The notes beneath the pieces were generated by a model, which worked only from the letters and a program-made list of their open reading frames with translations, was not told where the DNA came from and did no database searches. The position numbers and the translations under genes are program-made. DNA of 33,813 nucleotides from Singulisphaera sp. GP187 (GTDB taxonomy: Bacteria; Planctomycetota; Phycisphaerae; Phycisphaerales; SM1A02): NCBI GenBank assembly GCA_945888705.1, contig CAMDAQ010000014.1, forward strand, positions 1 to 33,813. The letters are read 5' to 3'. This document shows, in pieces, positions 25,261-32,680 of this stretch; position 1 is the stretch's first letter; each line of letters begins with the position of its first letter.

Positions 25261-26176
25261 GCGCGCAGTGTCGCACGAAGCCGGCGTCGGTGCAGGGCTC
25301 GGTCGTGGCAACCGGTTCGCTCGCTGCGTGCTTGGCGCCCCATGCACTGATGACGGCCACCGCGCACACCAACGCCACCACGACGATCTTGGTGACCGCA
25401 GCAGTGGGGCTTGACGCGGCGCGGCCGACCAGCGGCACCGTGAGCACCGGGGCGATCGGCGAGAGGACCACCACCCACCACCAGTGCGGCGCGAACGTCG
25501 AGTAGTCGTGGGACTGGCCGGCCGCGGCGCTGCCGACGAGCAGGGCCGAGAGAAGCGTGGCCACGCCGACCCCTGGCGTGAGCCGACGGTTCCAGCGGCA
25601 CGTCACCGACATGGCCAGCAGCAACGCCGCCACGGCGCCCAAGGCAAGCGCAAGCTTGGCGAATCCGCTGGCCATGCAGAGCGAGGCCATCGAACCGCAC
25701 GCCACCGCACCGATCATGGCCGTGGTCGCAGGCGCCGATCCGATCGATGGACACAGGACGAAGGCCAGTGGCAGGGCGGCCAGTGCGGCGAGTGCGCGAT
25801 CTCCGGCGGTCCATGCTGGAAACCGCATGAAGAAGACGAGCAGCGCAGCGACGAGCGCCATGACGGGCGCAAAGACGCAGCCGACGATGCCGTCGATCGG
25901 ACGCTCATGCGAACCACGCACGAGCGAGAGCAGCGCGAACCCTGCGATCACGAACGGCAAGGTGTGCCACTGCGCCCACGGTGCCGTGGTGCCTTCCTGC
26001 AACCAGACGGACAGCGCAAACGCCGTCCCGAGCGACAGCCCCGCTGTTCCCGGAACGACACGACGGCCTTCATGAGCCTGTGGTCCCACCGCGACCCACG
26101 GCGATCGGGGCAGCAGGAATAGGATGATGCCAGCGAGCGCCGGCACCGCAACGGCAACGAGTGCCATGGTCAGCAT
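25253..26176 (-). CDS. Multi-pass membrane protein of unknown function
   Basis: The 307-residue protein is almost wholly hydrophobic, with about nine or ten membrane segments separated by short loops, for example '[20 protein letters not shown]', '[13 protein letters not shown]', '[19 protein letters not shown]' and '[17 protein letters not shown]'. No transporter motif is visible, and I do not recognise the family. The last 20 residues contain two cysteines. It is the first gene of the operon with xylA, overlapping it by eight bases, so translation is coupled. Sugar uptake is a guess from position alone. A hairpin (26184-26203) covers the region just before the start. A second in-frame ATG lies three codons in. 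Confidence 0.75.
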   Translation of the reverse strand: MLTMALVAVAVPALAGIILFLLPRSPWVAVGPQAHEGRRVVPGTAGLSLGTAFALSVWLQEGTTAPWAQWHTLPFVIAGFALLSLVRGSHERPIDGIVGCVFAPVMALVAALLVFFMRFPAWTAGDRALAALAALPLAFVLCPSIGSAPATTAMIGAVACGSMASLCMASGFAKLALALGAVAALLLAMSVTCRWNRRLTPGVGVATLLSALLVGSAAAGQSHDYSTFAPHWWWVVVLSPIAPVLTVPLVGRAASSPTAAVTKIVVVALVCAVAVISAWGAKHAASEPVATTEPCTDAGFVRHCAHG

Positions 26177-26183
26177 GGTGACT

Positions 26184-26203
26184 CGGGATCCTCAGGCATC
26201 CCG
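26184..26203 (-). promoter_or_regulatory. Hairpin over the possible ribosome site of the membrane-protein gene
   Basis: On the minus strand CGGGAT-GCCTGAGG-ATCCCG forms a six-base-pair stem ending seven bases before the ATG at 26176. The only Shine-Dalgarno-like GAGGA is in its loop and stem. It could limit initiation of the operon's first gene, or be chance. Confidence 0.35.
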
Positions 26204-26216
26204 AACGCTCGGCGCA

Positions 26217-26235
26217 GCGCAGCCGCGGGCTGCGC
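26217..26235 (-). other. Strong GC hairpin just downstream of the YceI gene
   Basis: GCGCAGCC-GCG-GGCTGCGC is a perfect eight-base-pair stem with a three-base loop, two bases after the YceI stop on the minus strand. There is no T-run, so it may slow or partly end transcription, or protect the mRNA 3' end, before the xylA operon. Confidence 0.45.
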
Positions 26236-26237
26236 GA

Positions 26238-26858
26238 TCACTTCTTGCCGCCTGCTTCGTCGGCCTTGGCTTCAACGCCCTCGAGGGCGACCGTGATGCG
26301 GACCTCGTCGCCAAGCATGCCCTTCTCGACGCCCCAGTTCATGCCGTACTCGCTGCGCTTGATCGAGAAGGTCGTCTCGAAGCCTGCCCGGGCGCCGCGA
26401 CCCATGTCAGCTGCACCGGTGAATTCCACCGGCACCGTGACCTGCTTGGTGACGCCGTGGATCGTCAGGTCGCCGGTCACCATGTAGATGCCCTTGTCGC
26501 CCATCGCGCAACCGCTCGACTTGAACGTCATCGTTGCGCACGCGGGCTCCTTCGCGTTGAAGAAGTCCGGGCTCATCAGGTGCTTGTCCAGGTCCTTGTT
26601 GCCACTGTCGACGCTCTCGGTCCGGATGGCAATGTCCATTCGAATTTCGACGCCGCGATCAAACAGGACGGTGCCTGACACATCGTTGAAGCGGCCCCAG
26701 AACCGACCGGCTCCAAGGTGCTGCACGCGGAAGAGCGCCTTCGAGTGCACGCCATCGATCGCGTAGGCGACGCCCTCCGGCGGCGGTTCGACCGCTGCGG
26801 TGACGGCAAATGAACCGATGGCGAGGACAAGGACGGCAACGATCGTGCGAAGCATCAT
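26238..26858 (-). CDS. YceI-family periplasmic protein
   Basis: The 206-residue protein has a signal peptide (about 1-22, ending 'FAVTAA') and a complete YceI lipocalin-like barrel. Marks are 'YAIDGVHSKALFRVQHLGAG' (32-51), 'GRFNDVSGTVLFD', 'IRTESVDSGNKDLDKHLMSP' and 'DFFNAKE', then 'VTGDLTIHGVTKQVTVPVEF' and 'RSEYGMNWG'. YceI proteins bind long hydrophobic isoprenoid or lipid-like molecules in the periplasm; their physiological role is often unclear. The start is supported by CAGGAG eight bases upstream; a second ATG follows at once. It is upstream of the membrane-protein/xylA operon on the same strand, separated by 61 bases with two hairpins. A short Lys/Glu/Gly-rich tail extends beyond the barrel. 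Confidence 0.94.
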   Translation of the reverse strand: MMLRTIVAVLVLAIGSFAVTAAVEPPPEGVAYAIDGVHSKALFRVQHLGAGRFWGRFNDVSGTVLFDRGVEIRMDIAIRTESVDSGNKDLDKHLMSPDFFNAKEPACATMTFKSSGCAMGDKGIYMVTGDLTIHGVTKQVTVPVEFTGAADMGRGARAGFETTFSIKRSEYGMNWGVEKGMLGDEVRITVALEGVEAKADEAGGKK

Positions 26859-26973
26859 GTCAGGGACTCCTGGAAATGCGGATGCGGGAGAGCGGACGCT
26901 ATGCCCACGCGCGGGCGAACCGCAAGCACGCGACGTCGTTGCATCGACCCCCTGCCCTGCTGCGCATGAAGAA

Positions 26974-27008
26974 GGCCCGGTGCGTCGCGTGTTGCAACGA
27001 ACCGGGCC
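26974..27008 (-). terminator. Intrinsic terminator downstream of parB
   Basis: On the minus strand GGCCCGGT and ACCGGGCC pair (26974-26981 with 27001-27008). An outer G-T wobble and an A-T pair extend the stem, and TTCTTC follows. The loop is 19 bases. It lies 21 bases after the parB stop and would separate parB from the YceI gene. Confidence 0.68.
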
Positions 27009-27029
27009 CTGAAGCCTGTCGATAACGTC

Positions 27030-28229
27030 TTATAACCCGTCGTTCGAGAAGTTCATGGCTTGGAGGAGCCCGTCGAACTGCGCATTGGAGTAGAACTGGA
27101 GGACAACTCGCCCTGTGTTGGGTTTGCGCCCCATCTGAATCGTCACCTTCGTGCCCAGGTGCTCGGTGAGTTGACGTTCAAGATCCGCGACATGGGCGCT
27201 GATGCTGCGCGTCGGCGGAAGCCGGGTGTTCCCCGTGGAACGTTCGCGGATCCGCTTGGCTTCCTGCTCGAGCTTGCGAACGGGCCAAGCCTCCTTGACA
27301 CAAGCTTCTGCCAAGCGCATTCGCTCCGGCATGGAATCAACGCTCAACAGGCACTTCGCATGGCCAGCCGAGAGTGATCCGGACCGCACGAGCGACGCGG
27401 TTTTGGCGTCTAAGTGGTTGAGCGACAATATGTTAGTGACCGAGGCGCGCTTCAAGCCCAGACGATCCGCAAGCTCCTCGTGGGTCAGCTCAAACTCCTG
27501 GACGAGGCGCTGCATCGCGATCGCCCGCTCCATGGGATTCAGGTCTTCACGCTGGAGATTCTCGATCAGCGCCCACTCAGCAGCCACCTGATCATCCACA
27601 TCGTGGATCACGACCGGTGCCTCGGTTCGCTTCAGAAGCGCCAATGCGCGGAGGCGTCGCTCGCCCGCAATCAACTCGAAGCCCTTCCCCTTCGCCCGAA
27701 CGACCAGCGGCTGCATGAGCCCCGCCGACTCAATCGATTGGGCAAGCTCCCGGATCTGTTCCTCGTGGAACATCTCCCGCGGCTGCCATGGATTTCGGCT
27801 GATCGAGGCCACCGGGACGATTCGGTATGACGTGCCTGCCTCGGTATGCGCTTGAACCGAAATTGAAGGGGCGGCTTCCGGAATCGGTGGAGTCACCGAC
27901 CGATCAGAGCGAGGGGCGCCCGATTGCGCGGCATTTGGCGCCGGGCTGGCCTGTGAAGCAGCCAACCGTGTCGCGACATGCGGCATGGCAGGGGGAACAG
28001 GAGGAGCGGTGGTGCTGATGCCAACCGGAGGCGCGGCGTTAAGCCCAGTGTTCCCCGTGGAACCTGTGCTGGCCGGCAAGCTCGGCTTCGGGGCTGGAAC
28101 CGTGTCAGCAGCCGCAACTTCCGCCGCTTCACGAACCTTGGGTGGCAATGGGACAGGAATCAGATTCCCCAAGCCACGGCCCAACTTTCGCGCCATCTTC
28201 GGCGCACGATCTCCACCTTCAATCGACAT
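27030..28229 (-). CDS. parB: Chromosome-partitioning protein ParB (Spo0J)
   Basis: ParB binds parS sites, slides as a CTP-dependent clamp and acts with ParA to segregate origins. The ATG at 28229 follows a perfect AAGGAGG five bases upstream and gives 399 residues. The N-terminus has the ParA-stimulating motif 'RKLGRGLGNLIP' (14-25). A long Pro/Ala-rich linker (about 30-130) precedes the core, 'ISRNPWQPREMF' (143-154), CTP-binding 'ELIAGERRLRAL' (185-196) and 'ENLQREDLNPMERA' (223-236). The helix-turn-helix is 'LTHEELADRLGLKRASVTNI' (248-267), and a C-terminal dimerisation domain covers about 340-399. The linker is longer than in typical ParB. No parA lies in the window. Three parS-like sites lie inside the gene. 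Confidence 0.96.
   Translation of the reverse strand: MSIEGGDRAPKMARKLGRGLGNLIPVPLPPKVREAAEVAAADTVPAPKPSLPASTGSTGNTGLNAAPPVGISTTAPPVPPAMPHVATRLAASQASPAPNAAQSGAPRSDRSVTPPIPEAAPSISVQAHTEAGTSYRIVPVASISRNPWQPREMFHEEQIRELAQSIESAGLMQPLVVRAKGKGFELIAGERRLRALALLKRTEAPVVIHDVDDQVAAEWALIENLQREDLNPMERAIAMQRLVQEFELTHEELADRLGLKRASVTNILSLNHLDAKTASLVRSGSLSAGHAKCLLSVDSMPERMRLAEACVKEAWPVRKLEQEAKRIRERSTGNTRLPPTRSISAHVADLERQLTEHLGTKVTIQMGRKPNTGRVVLQFYSNAQFDGLLQAMNFSNDGL
27227..27242 (-). other. parS-like ParB-binding site 1 (within parB)
   Basis: The minus strand reads CGTTCCACGGGGAACA. The parS consensus is TGTTCCACGTGGAACA in its symmetric form. The match fails at position 1 and at the central position 10. It encodes Ser-Thr-Gly-Asn-Thr at residues 331-335, in a linker before the C-terminal domain. 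Confidence 0.68.
27757..27772 (-). other. parS-like ParB-binding site 2 (within parB)
   Basis: The minus strand reads TGTTCCACGAGGAACA, which differs from symmetric parS (TGTTCCACGTGGAACA) only at position 10. The six-base arms TGTTCC and GGAACA are perfect. It encodes 'FHEEQ' (154-158) at the start of the conserved core. This is the best of the three sites. Confidence 0.75.
28049..28064 (-). other. parS-like ParB-binding site 3 (within parB)
   Basis: The minus strand reads GGTTCCACGGGGAACA, with the same core as site 1. Together the two sites share a 16-base identity (28048-28063 and 27226-27241). It encodes Ser-Thr-Gly-Asn-Thr (57-61) in the N-terminal low-complexity linker. Confidence 0.68.
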
Positions 28230-28339
28230 GTGTGCCTCCTTGCAGGGGCGGAATGTAGCGTTGGAGAAGAACACTCCTCAACAACCCGGCGCAAATTCCG
28301 TGATTTGTTATAGGACTTATTGGGACCAGATTTCCCGAC

Positions 28340-28705
28340 ATGCGCGAACCGATTCGGTCGATGATCTCCGCGATGCGCCCGACCGATCCCACCATCCTTG
28401 TTCGCCGCGATGCGACGACGTACGTGCTCAAGGTTGTCCCCAGCGTGATCGACAGCGATCTCGCCACCGTCCTGCGCAACGACATCGAACAGGCGATGAA
28501 GCGACGCCCCAAGGAACTTGGTGACGTGGTCCTGGAAGTCGGCGCCGTGACGGCGATGTGCAGCAGCGGGTTCGAAGCGCTGCTGTTGCTCTATCGGCTC
28601 TGCAAGGATGGAGCGCTGCCGCTCAAGCTCCGTGGCCCGAAGCCCGAGTACCACCAGCTGCTGCAACGCATGGGGTTCACGCGACTGTTCGCGATCGAGG
28701 CCTAG
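28340..28705 (+). CDS. STAS-domain protein (anti-sigma-factor-antagonist-like)
   Basis: The 121-residue protein is a single STAS domain like SpoIIAA/RsbV, which in partner-switching pathways binds an anti-sigma factor or kinase when unphosphorylated. It has the strand 'YVLKVVPSVIDSD', 'DVVLEVGAVTAMCSSGFEA' (62-80) and 'LKLRGPKPEYHQLLQRMGF'. The phospho-serine motif is usually D-S-S-G; here the Asp is Cys (Cys74) with Ser75-Ser76 kept. Three possible starts exist: 28340, 28361 and 28373; none has a ribosome site, so the first 11 residues are uncertain. No kinase, phosphatase or sigma factor gene is adjacent. It is divergent from parB, with 110 bases between the starts, and converges on the beta-CASP gene. 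Confidence 0.85.
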   Translation: MREPIRSMISAMRPTDPTILVRRDATTYVLKVVPSVIDSDLATVLRNDIEQAMKRRPKELGDVVLEVGAVTAMCSSGFEALLLLYRLCKDGALPLKLRGPKPEYHQLLQRMGFTRLFAIEA

Positions 28706-28726
28706 CGTTTTACAACCGTTTGTCGA

Positions 28727-30190
28727 TTAGAACAAAACCGGTTCGCCCAGCGCGGGCGCGTGCACGGTCGTTCCGTCGGTCGCGAGCGCTGCGCTGAATC
28801 CGCTGCGCGCATCGGCGATGCCGTGATTGAGCACGACTCTTGTCGGCCGCTGCGGGAATCCCGCAAACCACCGCAGCAAGTCTTCGCGGTCGCCGTGACC
28901 GCTCACGCCCTCGACGCGCTCGATCCTGCACCGCACCCGGCGCTCGTGGCCATTCACCCGAACGCGCGTGGCCCCTTCGAGCAGCGCACGGCCGAGCGAC
29001 CCTTCGAGCTGGAATCCCGTGAAGACCACCGACGTCCCTTCGTCCTCAAGATGGTCGAGAAGGTGGCGCACGATCGGCCCGGCATCGCAGAAGCCGGAAC
29101 CCGCGAGGATCGCGCAACCACCTCGGATCGAACGCAGGTCCTCGCTCTGCGATCGGCTCGTCAGCCGGTGCAACTGCGGGAACTCAAGCGGTGATTCGCC
29201 ACGCAGCATCATGCGCTGCGGCCCAGGCGCCAGGAGCCGCGGGTGCCGCTCAAGCACCGTCGCCCCGTGCACCGCCATGCCGCTGTCGAGATAGACCTGG
29301 AACCCGTCGAGCGCACCATCGCGCGAGAGCCTTGCGAAGTGCTGCTGCAGCTGCTGCGCGCGACCGAGCGCGAACACTGGAAACAGCAGCCTTCGTCCGT
29401 TCGCCACGGCGTCATGCACGACCGCGTCGAAGGTCCGCACGGCATCCTGCTCCCGCAACGAGCGATGCCCATTGGTGCACTCCATCACCACCAGGTCCGG
29501 CGCGCGCTCAGGCCATTGATGCGCCGCCAGCAGGGGATTGTTGAATGGACCGATGTCGCCTGAACAGAGCACGCGCCGGCGTGCACCGTCGTGCTCAAGC
29601 TCGAGCTCCACGCTCGCCGCGCCGACCACATGGCAGGCATGGTGCAATCGGACACGCATCCCGCCGGGCAGCTCATGCCACGCCGACCACGGAATCGCCC
29701 GCACCATCTTGGCCACACGGTCCGCATCGCGATGCCCGAACAGCACCACCGGCGGCACGTCGCGCGCACGGCTCGACTGCACCAGGTGCGCGGGCTCGAG
29801 GACCTCGAAGCTCGGCGCGGTTCCCGCGCCGTGTTCCTCGACCCGGACGAACTGCAGCGTTGCGCTCGATCGGAGCACCCGCGGCAACAGCTCGCTCGTG
29901 GCATCGCTCACGATGATCGGGCCATTGAAGCCCAGCCGCGACAGCATGCCCAATCGGCCGCAGTGATCGACGTGCGCGTGGGTGAGCACAACGGCATCGA
30001 GCTTCGCGAAATCGATCGGCGGGGGCTCGGCATTGCGCAGCTCCTGCTCCGGCGCACCCTGGAACATGCCGAAATCGACCAGGACTCGCGAGAACGCCGA
30101 CTCGACCAGCGTGCAGGATCCCGTGACCTCGCCCGCGGCTCCGAACAGCGTGACCTTGGGTGATGTCATCATCGGGTCAAGGCTAGCCAC
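28727..30190 (-). CDS. Metallo-beta-lactamase/beta-CASP ribonuclease-like protein (YSH1/CPSF73-type)
   Basis: The 487-residue protein has the MBL and beta-CASP layout of RNA-processing nucleases. Metal motifs are 'LTHAHVDHCGRLG' (69-81, with His71, His73, Asp75 and His76), 'LHHACHVVGAASVEL', 'CSGDIGPFNNPLL', and near the end 'VEGVSGHGDREDLLRWF' and 'VVLNHG'. The beta-CASP insert includes 'RRLLFPVFALGRAQQLQQ' and 'VYLDSGMAVHGA'. Its opening 'LFGAAGEVTGSCTLVE' is typical of bacterial proteins of this group, which act as endo- or exoribonucleases. The GTG at 30190 is preceded by GAGGA; two ATGs at 30172 and 30169 are alternatives. It is divergent from the DUF1080 gene with only 16 bases between the starts. 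Confidence 0.93.
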   Translation of the reverse strand: MASLDPMMTSPKVTLFGAAGEVTGSCTLVESAFSRVLVDFGMFQGAPEQELRNAEPPPIDFAKLDAVVLTHAHVDHCGRLGMLSRLGFNGPIIVSDATSELLPRVLRSSATLQFVRVEEHGAGTAPSFEVLEPAHLVQSSRARDVPPVVLFGHRDADRVAKMVRAIPWSAWHELPGGMRVRLHHACHVVGAASVELELEHDGARRRVLCSGDIGPFNNPLLAAHQWPERAPDLVVMECTNGHRSLREQDAVRTFDAVVHDAVANGRRLLFPVFALGRAQQLQQHFARLSRDGALDGFQVYLDSGMAVHGATVLERHPRLLAPGPQRMMLRGESPLEFPQLHRLTSRSQSEDLRSIRGGCAILAGSGFCDAGPIVRHLLDHLEDEGTSVVFTGFQLEGSLGRALLEGATRVRVNGHERRVRCRIERVEGVSGHGDREDLLRWFAGFPQRPTRVVLNHGIADARSGFSAALATDGTTVHAPALGEPVLF

Positions 30191-30206
30191 GGGTTACGAT
30201 CCTCGC

Positions 30207-31550
30207 ATGGCACGACCCACGCGATCGATCGCCTTGATGACGGTGCTCCTCTTCGCCGGCTTCCTCGCCACGACCTCGCGCGCCACGACCTCGCTCACCG
30301 AGAGGGCAGTCGTCACCACAGCGCCAAGCGTGCAACCCACCTGGCGCGCGGCGCCGCTGCCGCACGCGGCATCCGCTGCACCGACCGCCGTCGACGATGC
30401 CGAGCGCCTGCCGCAACCTGCACTCAAGCCTCTCTTCCCTGAACGATCCATCAAGGGTTGGCACATCGTCGGCGGCCTCGCCACGTTCACCATGCAGGAT
30501 GGTGTGCTCACCGGCAGCGGCACGGACACGCGCAACGCGTTCCTCGTCAGCCCGCGCAACTACGGCGACTTCGTGCTCGACCTCGAACTGCGCATCGTCG
30601 AGGGCAACTCCGGGATCCAGATCCGCAGCCAAGTGCGCGAGGACGAGGGCTCCGGGTCGCTCGTCGGGTACCAAGTCGAGATCGACCCCACGCCCCGTGC
30701 GTGGAGCGGCGGCATCTATGACGAAGGCCGGCGAGGCTGGCTCTTCGACCTCAAGGACAACGAGGAAGCCCGGAATGCGTTCAAGCCCGGCGAGTGGAAT
30801 CGATACGTGATCGAGTGTCGTGGTCCGTGGTTCCGCACCTGGGTCAACGGTGTGCCCGCCGCCAACGGCGTGGACATCATGGATGAGGACGGACGCATCG
30901 CCTTTCAGGTGCATTCAGGTCGGACCACCGTGCATTGGCGACGCGTCATGATCGCCGAGTTGCCTCCGCCCAAGGTGGTGCGGATGTTCGATGGCGGAGC
31001 TCTACAGGCCTGGTCGGCACGTTCAGGGCTGCCGTGGTCGCTCGATGGCATTCCGCCGCACGCCCGACTCGTGAATCCCATGACCGAGGCCGAGCCATCG
31101 GCGCTCGTGAGCGACGAGGCGTACGGCGATTGCCTGGCGATCATCGAAGGCCGCTGCGATGACCCGGGCGCAGCGTTCATCGTGCGCCTCCCGGAGGGCG
31201 ACGAGCTCGACGGGGGCGTGCGTTCGAAGATCGGTATCGATCGGCTGCGCGACGGCAAGGATCACGCGATCGCCGTTGCCATCAAGGGCGCACGCGTCAA
31301 CACGTTCGTCGACCGGGCTGCCGTGGGAGAACGCCAAGAACCCGGCATGCCGGCGCATGGCCGCATGGCGATCCTCGGCTCGCCCGCCCAGAAGCAAGGC
31401 ACGATCTCGATCGATCGTGCGCGCGTGATGGTCTACCCGCCCATGGAGGAACCACGTGTGGGGCCGCCCATGCCTGAGCGCATTGTGCCACCGACGGGCA
31501 CGCAACCAACCGCTGCGCCGCCGACGAGCTCACCGGCAACGGCGCCTTGA
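30207..31550 (+). CDS. Exported DUF1080 (3-keto-disaccharide hydrolase) family protein
   Basis: The 447-residue protein has an N-terminal export signal (about 6-24) and a low-complexity region (30-68). A DUF1080 domain (about 70-252) follows, with 'LFPERSIKGWHIVGG', 'DFVLDLELRIVEGNSGIQIR', 'GYQVEIDP', 'GGIYDEGRRGWLFD', 'EWNRYVIECRGPWFRTWVNG' and 'GRIAFQVHSG'. A second, weaker unit (about 258-425) begins 'KVVRMFDGGALQAWSA', so the fold may be duplicated. DUF1080 proteins adopt a concanavalin-like jelly roll; some hydrolyse 3-keto-glycosides, and planctomycetes carry many copies. The last 30 residues are Pro/Thr/Ala-rich. It precedes the MBL-fold gene by 25 bases. The substrate is unknown. Confidence 0.92.
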   Translation: MARPTRSIALMTVLLFAGFLATTSRATTSLTERAVVTTAPSVQPTWRAAPLPHAASAAPTAVDDAERLPQPALKPLFPERSIKGWHIVGGLATFTMQDGVLTGSGTDTRNAFLVSPRNYGDFVLDLELRIVEGNSGIQIRSQVREDEGSGSLVGYQVEIDPTPRAWSGGIYDEGRRGWLFDLKDNEEARNAFKPGEWNRYVIECRGPWFRTWVNGVPAANGVDIMDEDGRIAFQVHSGRTTVHWRRVMIAELPPPKVVRMFDGGALQAWSARSGLPWSLDGIPPHARLVNPMTEAEPSALVSDEAYGDCLAIIEGRCDDPGAAFIVRLPEGDELDGGVRSKIGIDRLRDGKDHAIAVAIKGARVNTFVDRAAVGERQEPGMPAHGRMAILGSPAQKQGTISIDRARVMVYPPMEEPRVGPPMPERIVPPTGTQPTAAPPTSSPATAP

Positions 31551-31575
31551 TGCACACTCACGAGGCGGACCACGC

Positions 31576-32412
31576 ATGAACCGATGGCATGTCGATGTAC
31601 TGCGCGCCGGCGACTTCCGGCTCGACGGCGGTGGGATGTTCGGGCTGATCCCGAAGGTGCAATGGTCAACCTGGGTCGAGTCCGACGCCGACAACCGGAT
31701 CCCGCTCGCCTGCAACGCGCTGCTCCTGCGTGACGGTGCACGCACGGTGCTCGTCGAGACCGGCTACGGCGACCGCTGGAGCGACGCTGATCGCGCCGCA
31801 TGGCTGCTCGCCCGCCGCACCGTGGTCGATGCGCTCGCCGAACTCGGCATCGCACCACGCGAGATCACCGACGTCATCGTCACGCACCTGCACTTCGATC
31901 ACGCCGCCGGATTGACGACCGGGCCCGATGCATCGATCGCCCCGGTCTTCACGGGCGCACGCATCCACGTGCAGCGCACCGAATGGGAGGATGCGCTCGC
32001 GAACAAGAGCACCATGACGCGGACGTACCTGCGGTCGGTGCTTGACCCGATCGCGCAGCAGATCGTGCTCCACGACGGTACGTCGGAACCGCTGCCGGGC
32101 ATCGAGCTGCGGCCTCTTCCGGGGCACACCTGGGGCATGCAGGGCATCTTCATCGAGGGCCACGACGGCGCATGGGCGTTCCCGGGCGACCTCATGCCCA
32201 CGCGTCATCACGCCCATCCATCGTCAAGCCTCGGCTACGACATGCTGCCCTACCAGACCATGCTCTCGAAGCGTGCGTTCCTGCAGGAAGCCCTCGAACG
32301 CGACCTGCGCATCGTGCTCGATCACGACCCGGGTCACCCTGTGGTGCGCGCGGTGCGTGATGGCAAGCGTGTGGCGCTTGCGCCCGAGGCCCCCGGTATA
32401 GTCCGGCCATGA
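31576..32412 (+). CDS. MBL-fold metallohydrolase
   Basis: The 278-residue cytoplasmic protein is a compact metallo-beta-lactamase-fold hydrolase. Marks are 'ARTVLVETGYGDRW' (55-68), the metal motif 'VTHLHFDHAAGL' (102-113), 'PLPGHTWGMQGIFIEG', 'AWAFPGDLMPTRHH' and 'LDHDPGHPVVR'. The strand before the metal site ends in Glu-Thr-Gly instead of the common Asp-Thr-Gly. It resembles the quorum-quenching lactonase and hydroxyacylglutathione-hydrolase-type groups, but the substrate cannot be assigned. It has a GAGG 11 bases upstream of the ATG. It follows the DUF1080 gene by 25 bases and overlaps the next small gene as ATGA, so three genes are probably cotranscribed. Confidence 0.92.
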   Translation: MNRWHVDVLRAGDFRLDGGGMFGLIPKVQWSTWVESDADNRIPLACNALLLRDGARTVLVETGYGDRWSDADRAAWLLARRTVVDALAELGIAPREITDVIVTHLHFDHAAGLTTGPDASIAPVFTGARIHVQRTEWEDALANKSTMTRTYLRSVLDPIAQQIVLHDGTSEPLPGIELRPLPGHTWGMQGIFIEGHDGAWAFPGDLMPTRHHAHPSSSLGYDMLPYQTMLSKRAFLQEALERDLRIVLDHDPGHPVVRAVRDGKRVALAPEAPGIVRP

Positions 32413-32603
32413 GCCGCATCGAACGACTGGTACCGATCGTCGCCGCCCTCTGCGTGAGCGCGCTTGCCCTCGCCCAAGGCCCCCGTGAACCGAGCGTAAA
32501 CAGCCCGGCACCTGCTTGGCTGGGCTATGCCGTCATGTTCCTCATCGGCGCCGGCGTGCTTGGCGTGGCGCTCTACCCGGTCAAGCGCAGCCACATGGAC
32601 TGA
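32409..32603 (+). CDS. Small membrane protein with signal-like N-terminus
   Basis: The 64-residue protein overlaps the MBL gene as ATGA. It has a signal or first hydrophobic stretch (about 8-22), a short Pro-rich exported loop ('REPSVNSPAPA') and one membrane helix (about 37-57), then a basic end 'KRSHMD'. It is similar in style to small single-helix proteins that recur in planctomycete genomes, but I cannot name the family. Its function is unknown. Coupling to the hydrolase gene suggests joint expression. The size and clear topology support a real gene. Confidence 0.72.
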   Translation: MSRIERLVPIVAALCVSALALAQGPREPSVNSPAPAWLGYAVMFLIGAGVLGVALYPVKRSHMD

Positions 32604-32634
32604 TCCTGCGGACCGCCCGGACGATTGATCACAC

Positions 32635-32659
32635 GATGATGGCCCAAGAGCCGATCATC
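32635..32659 (+). promoter_or_regulatory. Imperfect inverted repeat in the leader of the 96-residue gene
   Basis: GATGATGGC (32635-32643) pairs with GCCgATCATC (32650-32659) except for a one-base bulge, with a six-base loop. It ends nine bases before the AGGAG ribosome site of the gene at 32681. It may be a leader hairpin or an operator; no function is known. Confidence 0.3.
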
Positions 32660-32680
32660 ACACCACACAGGAGACCCTTC

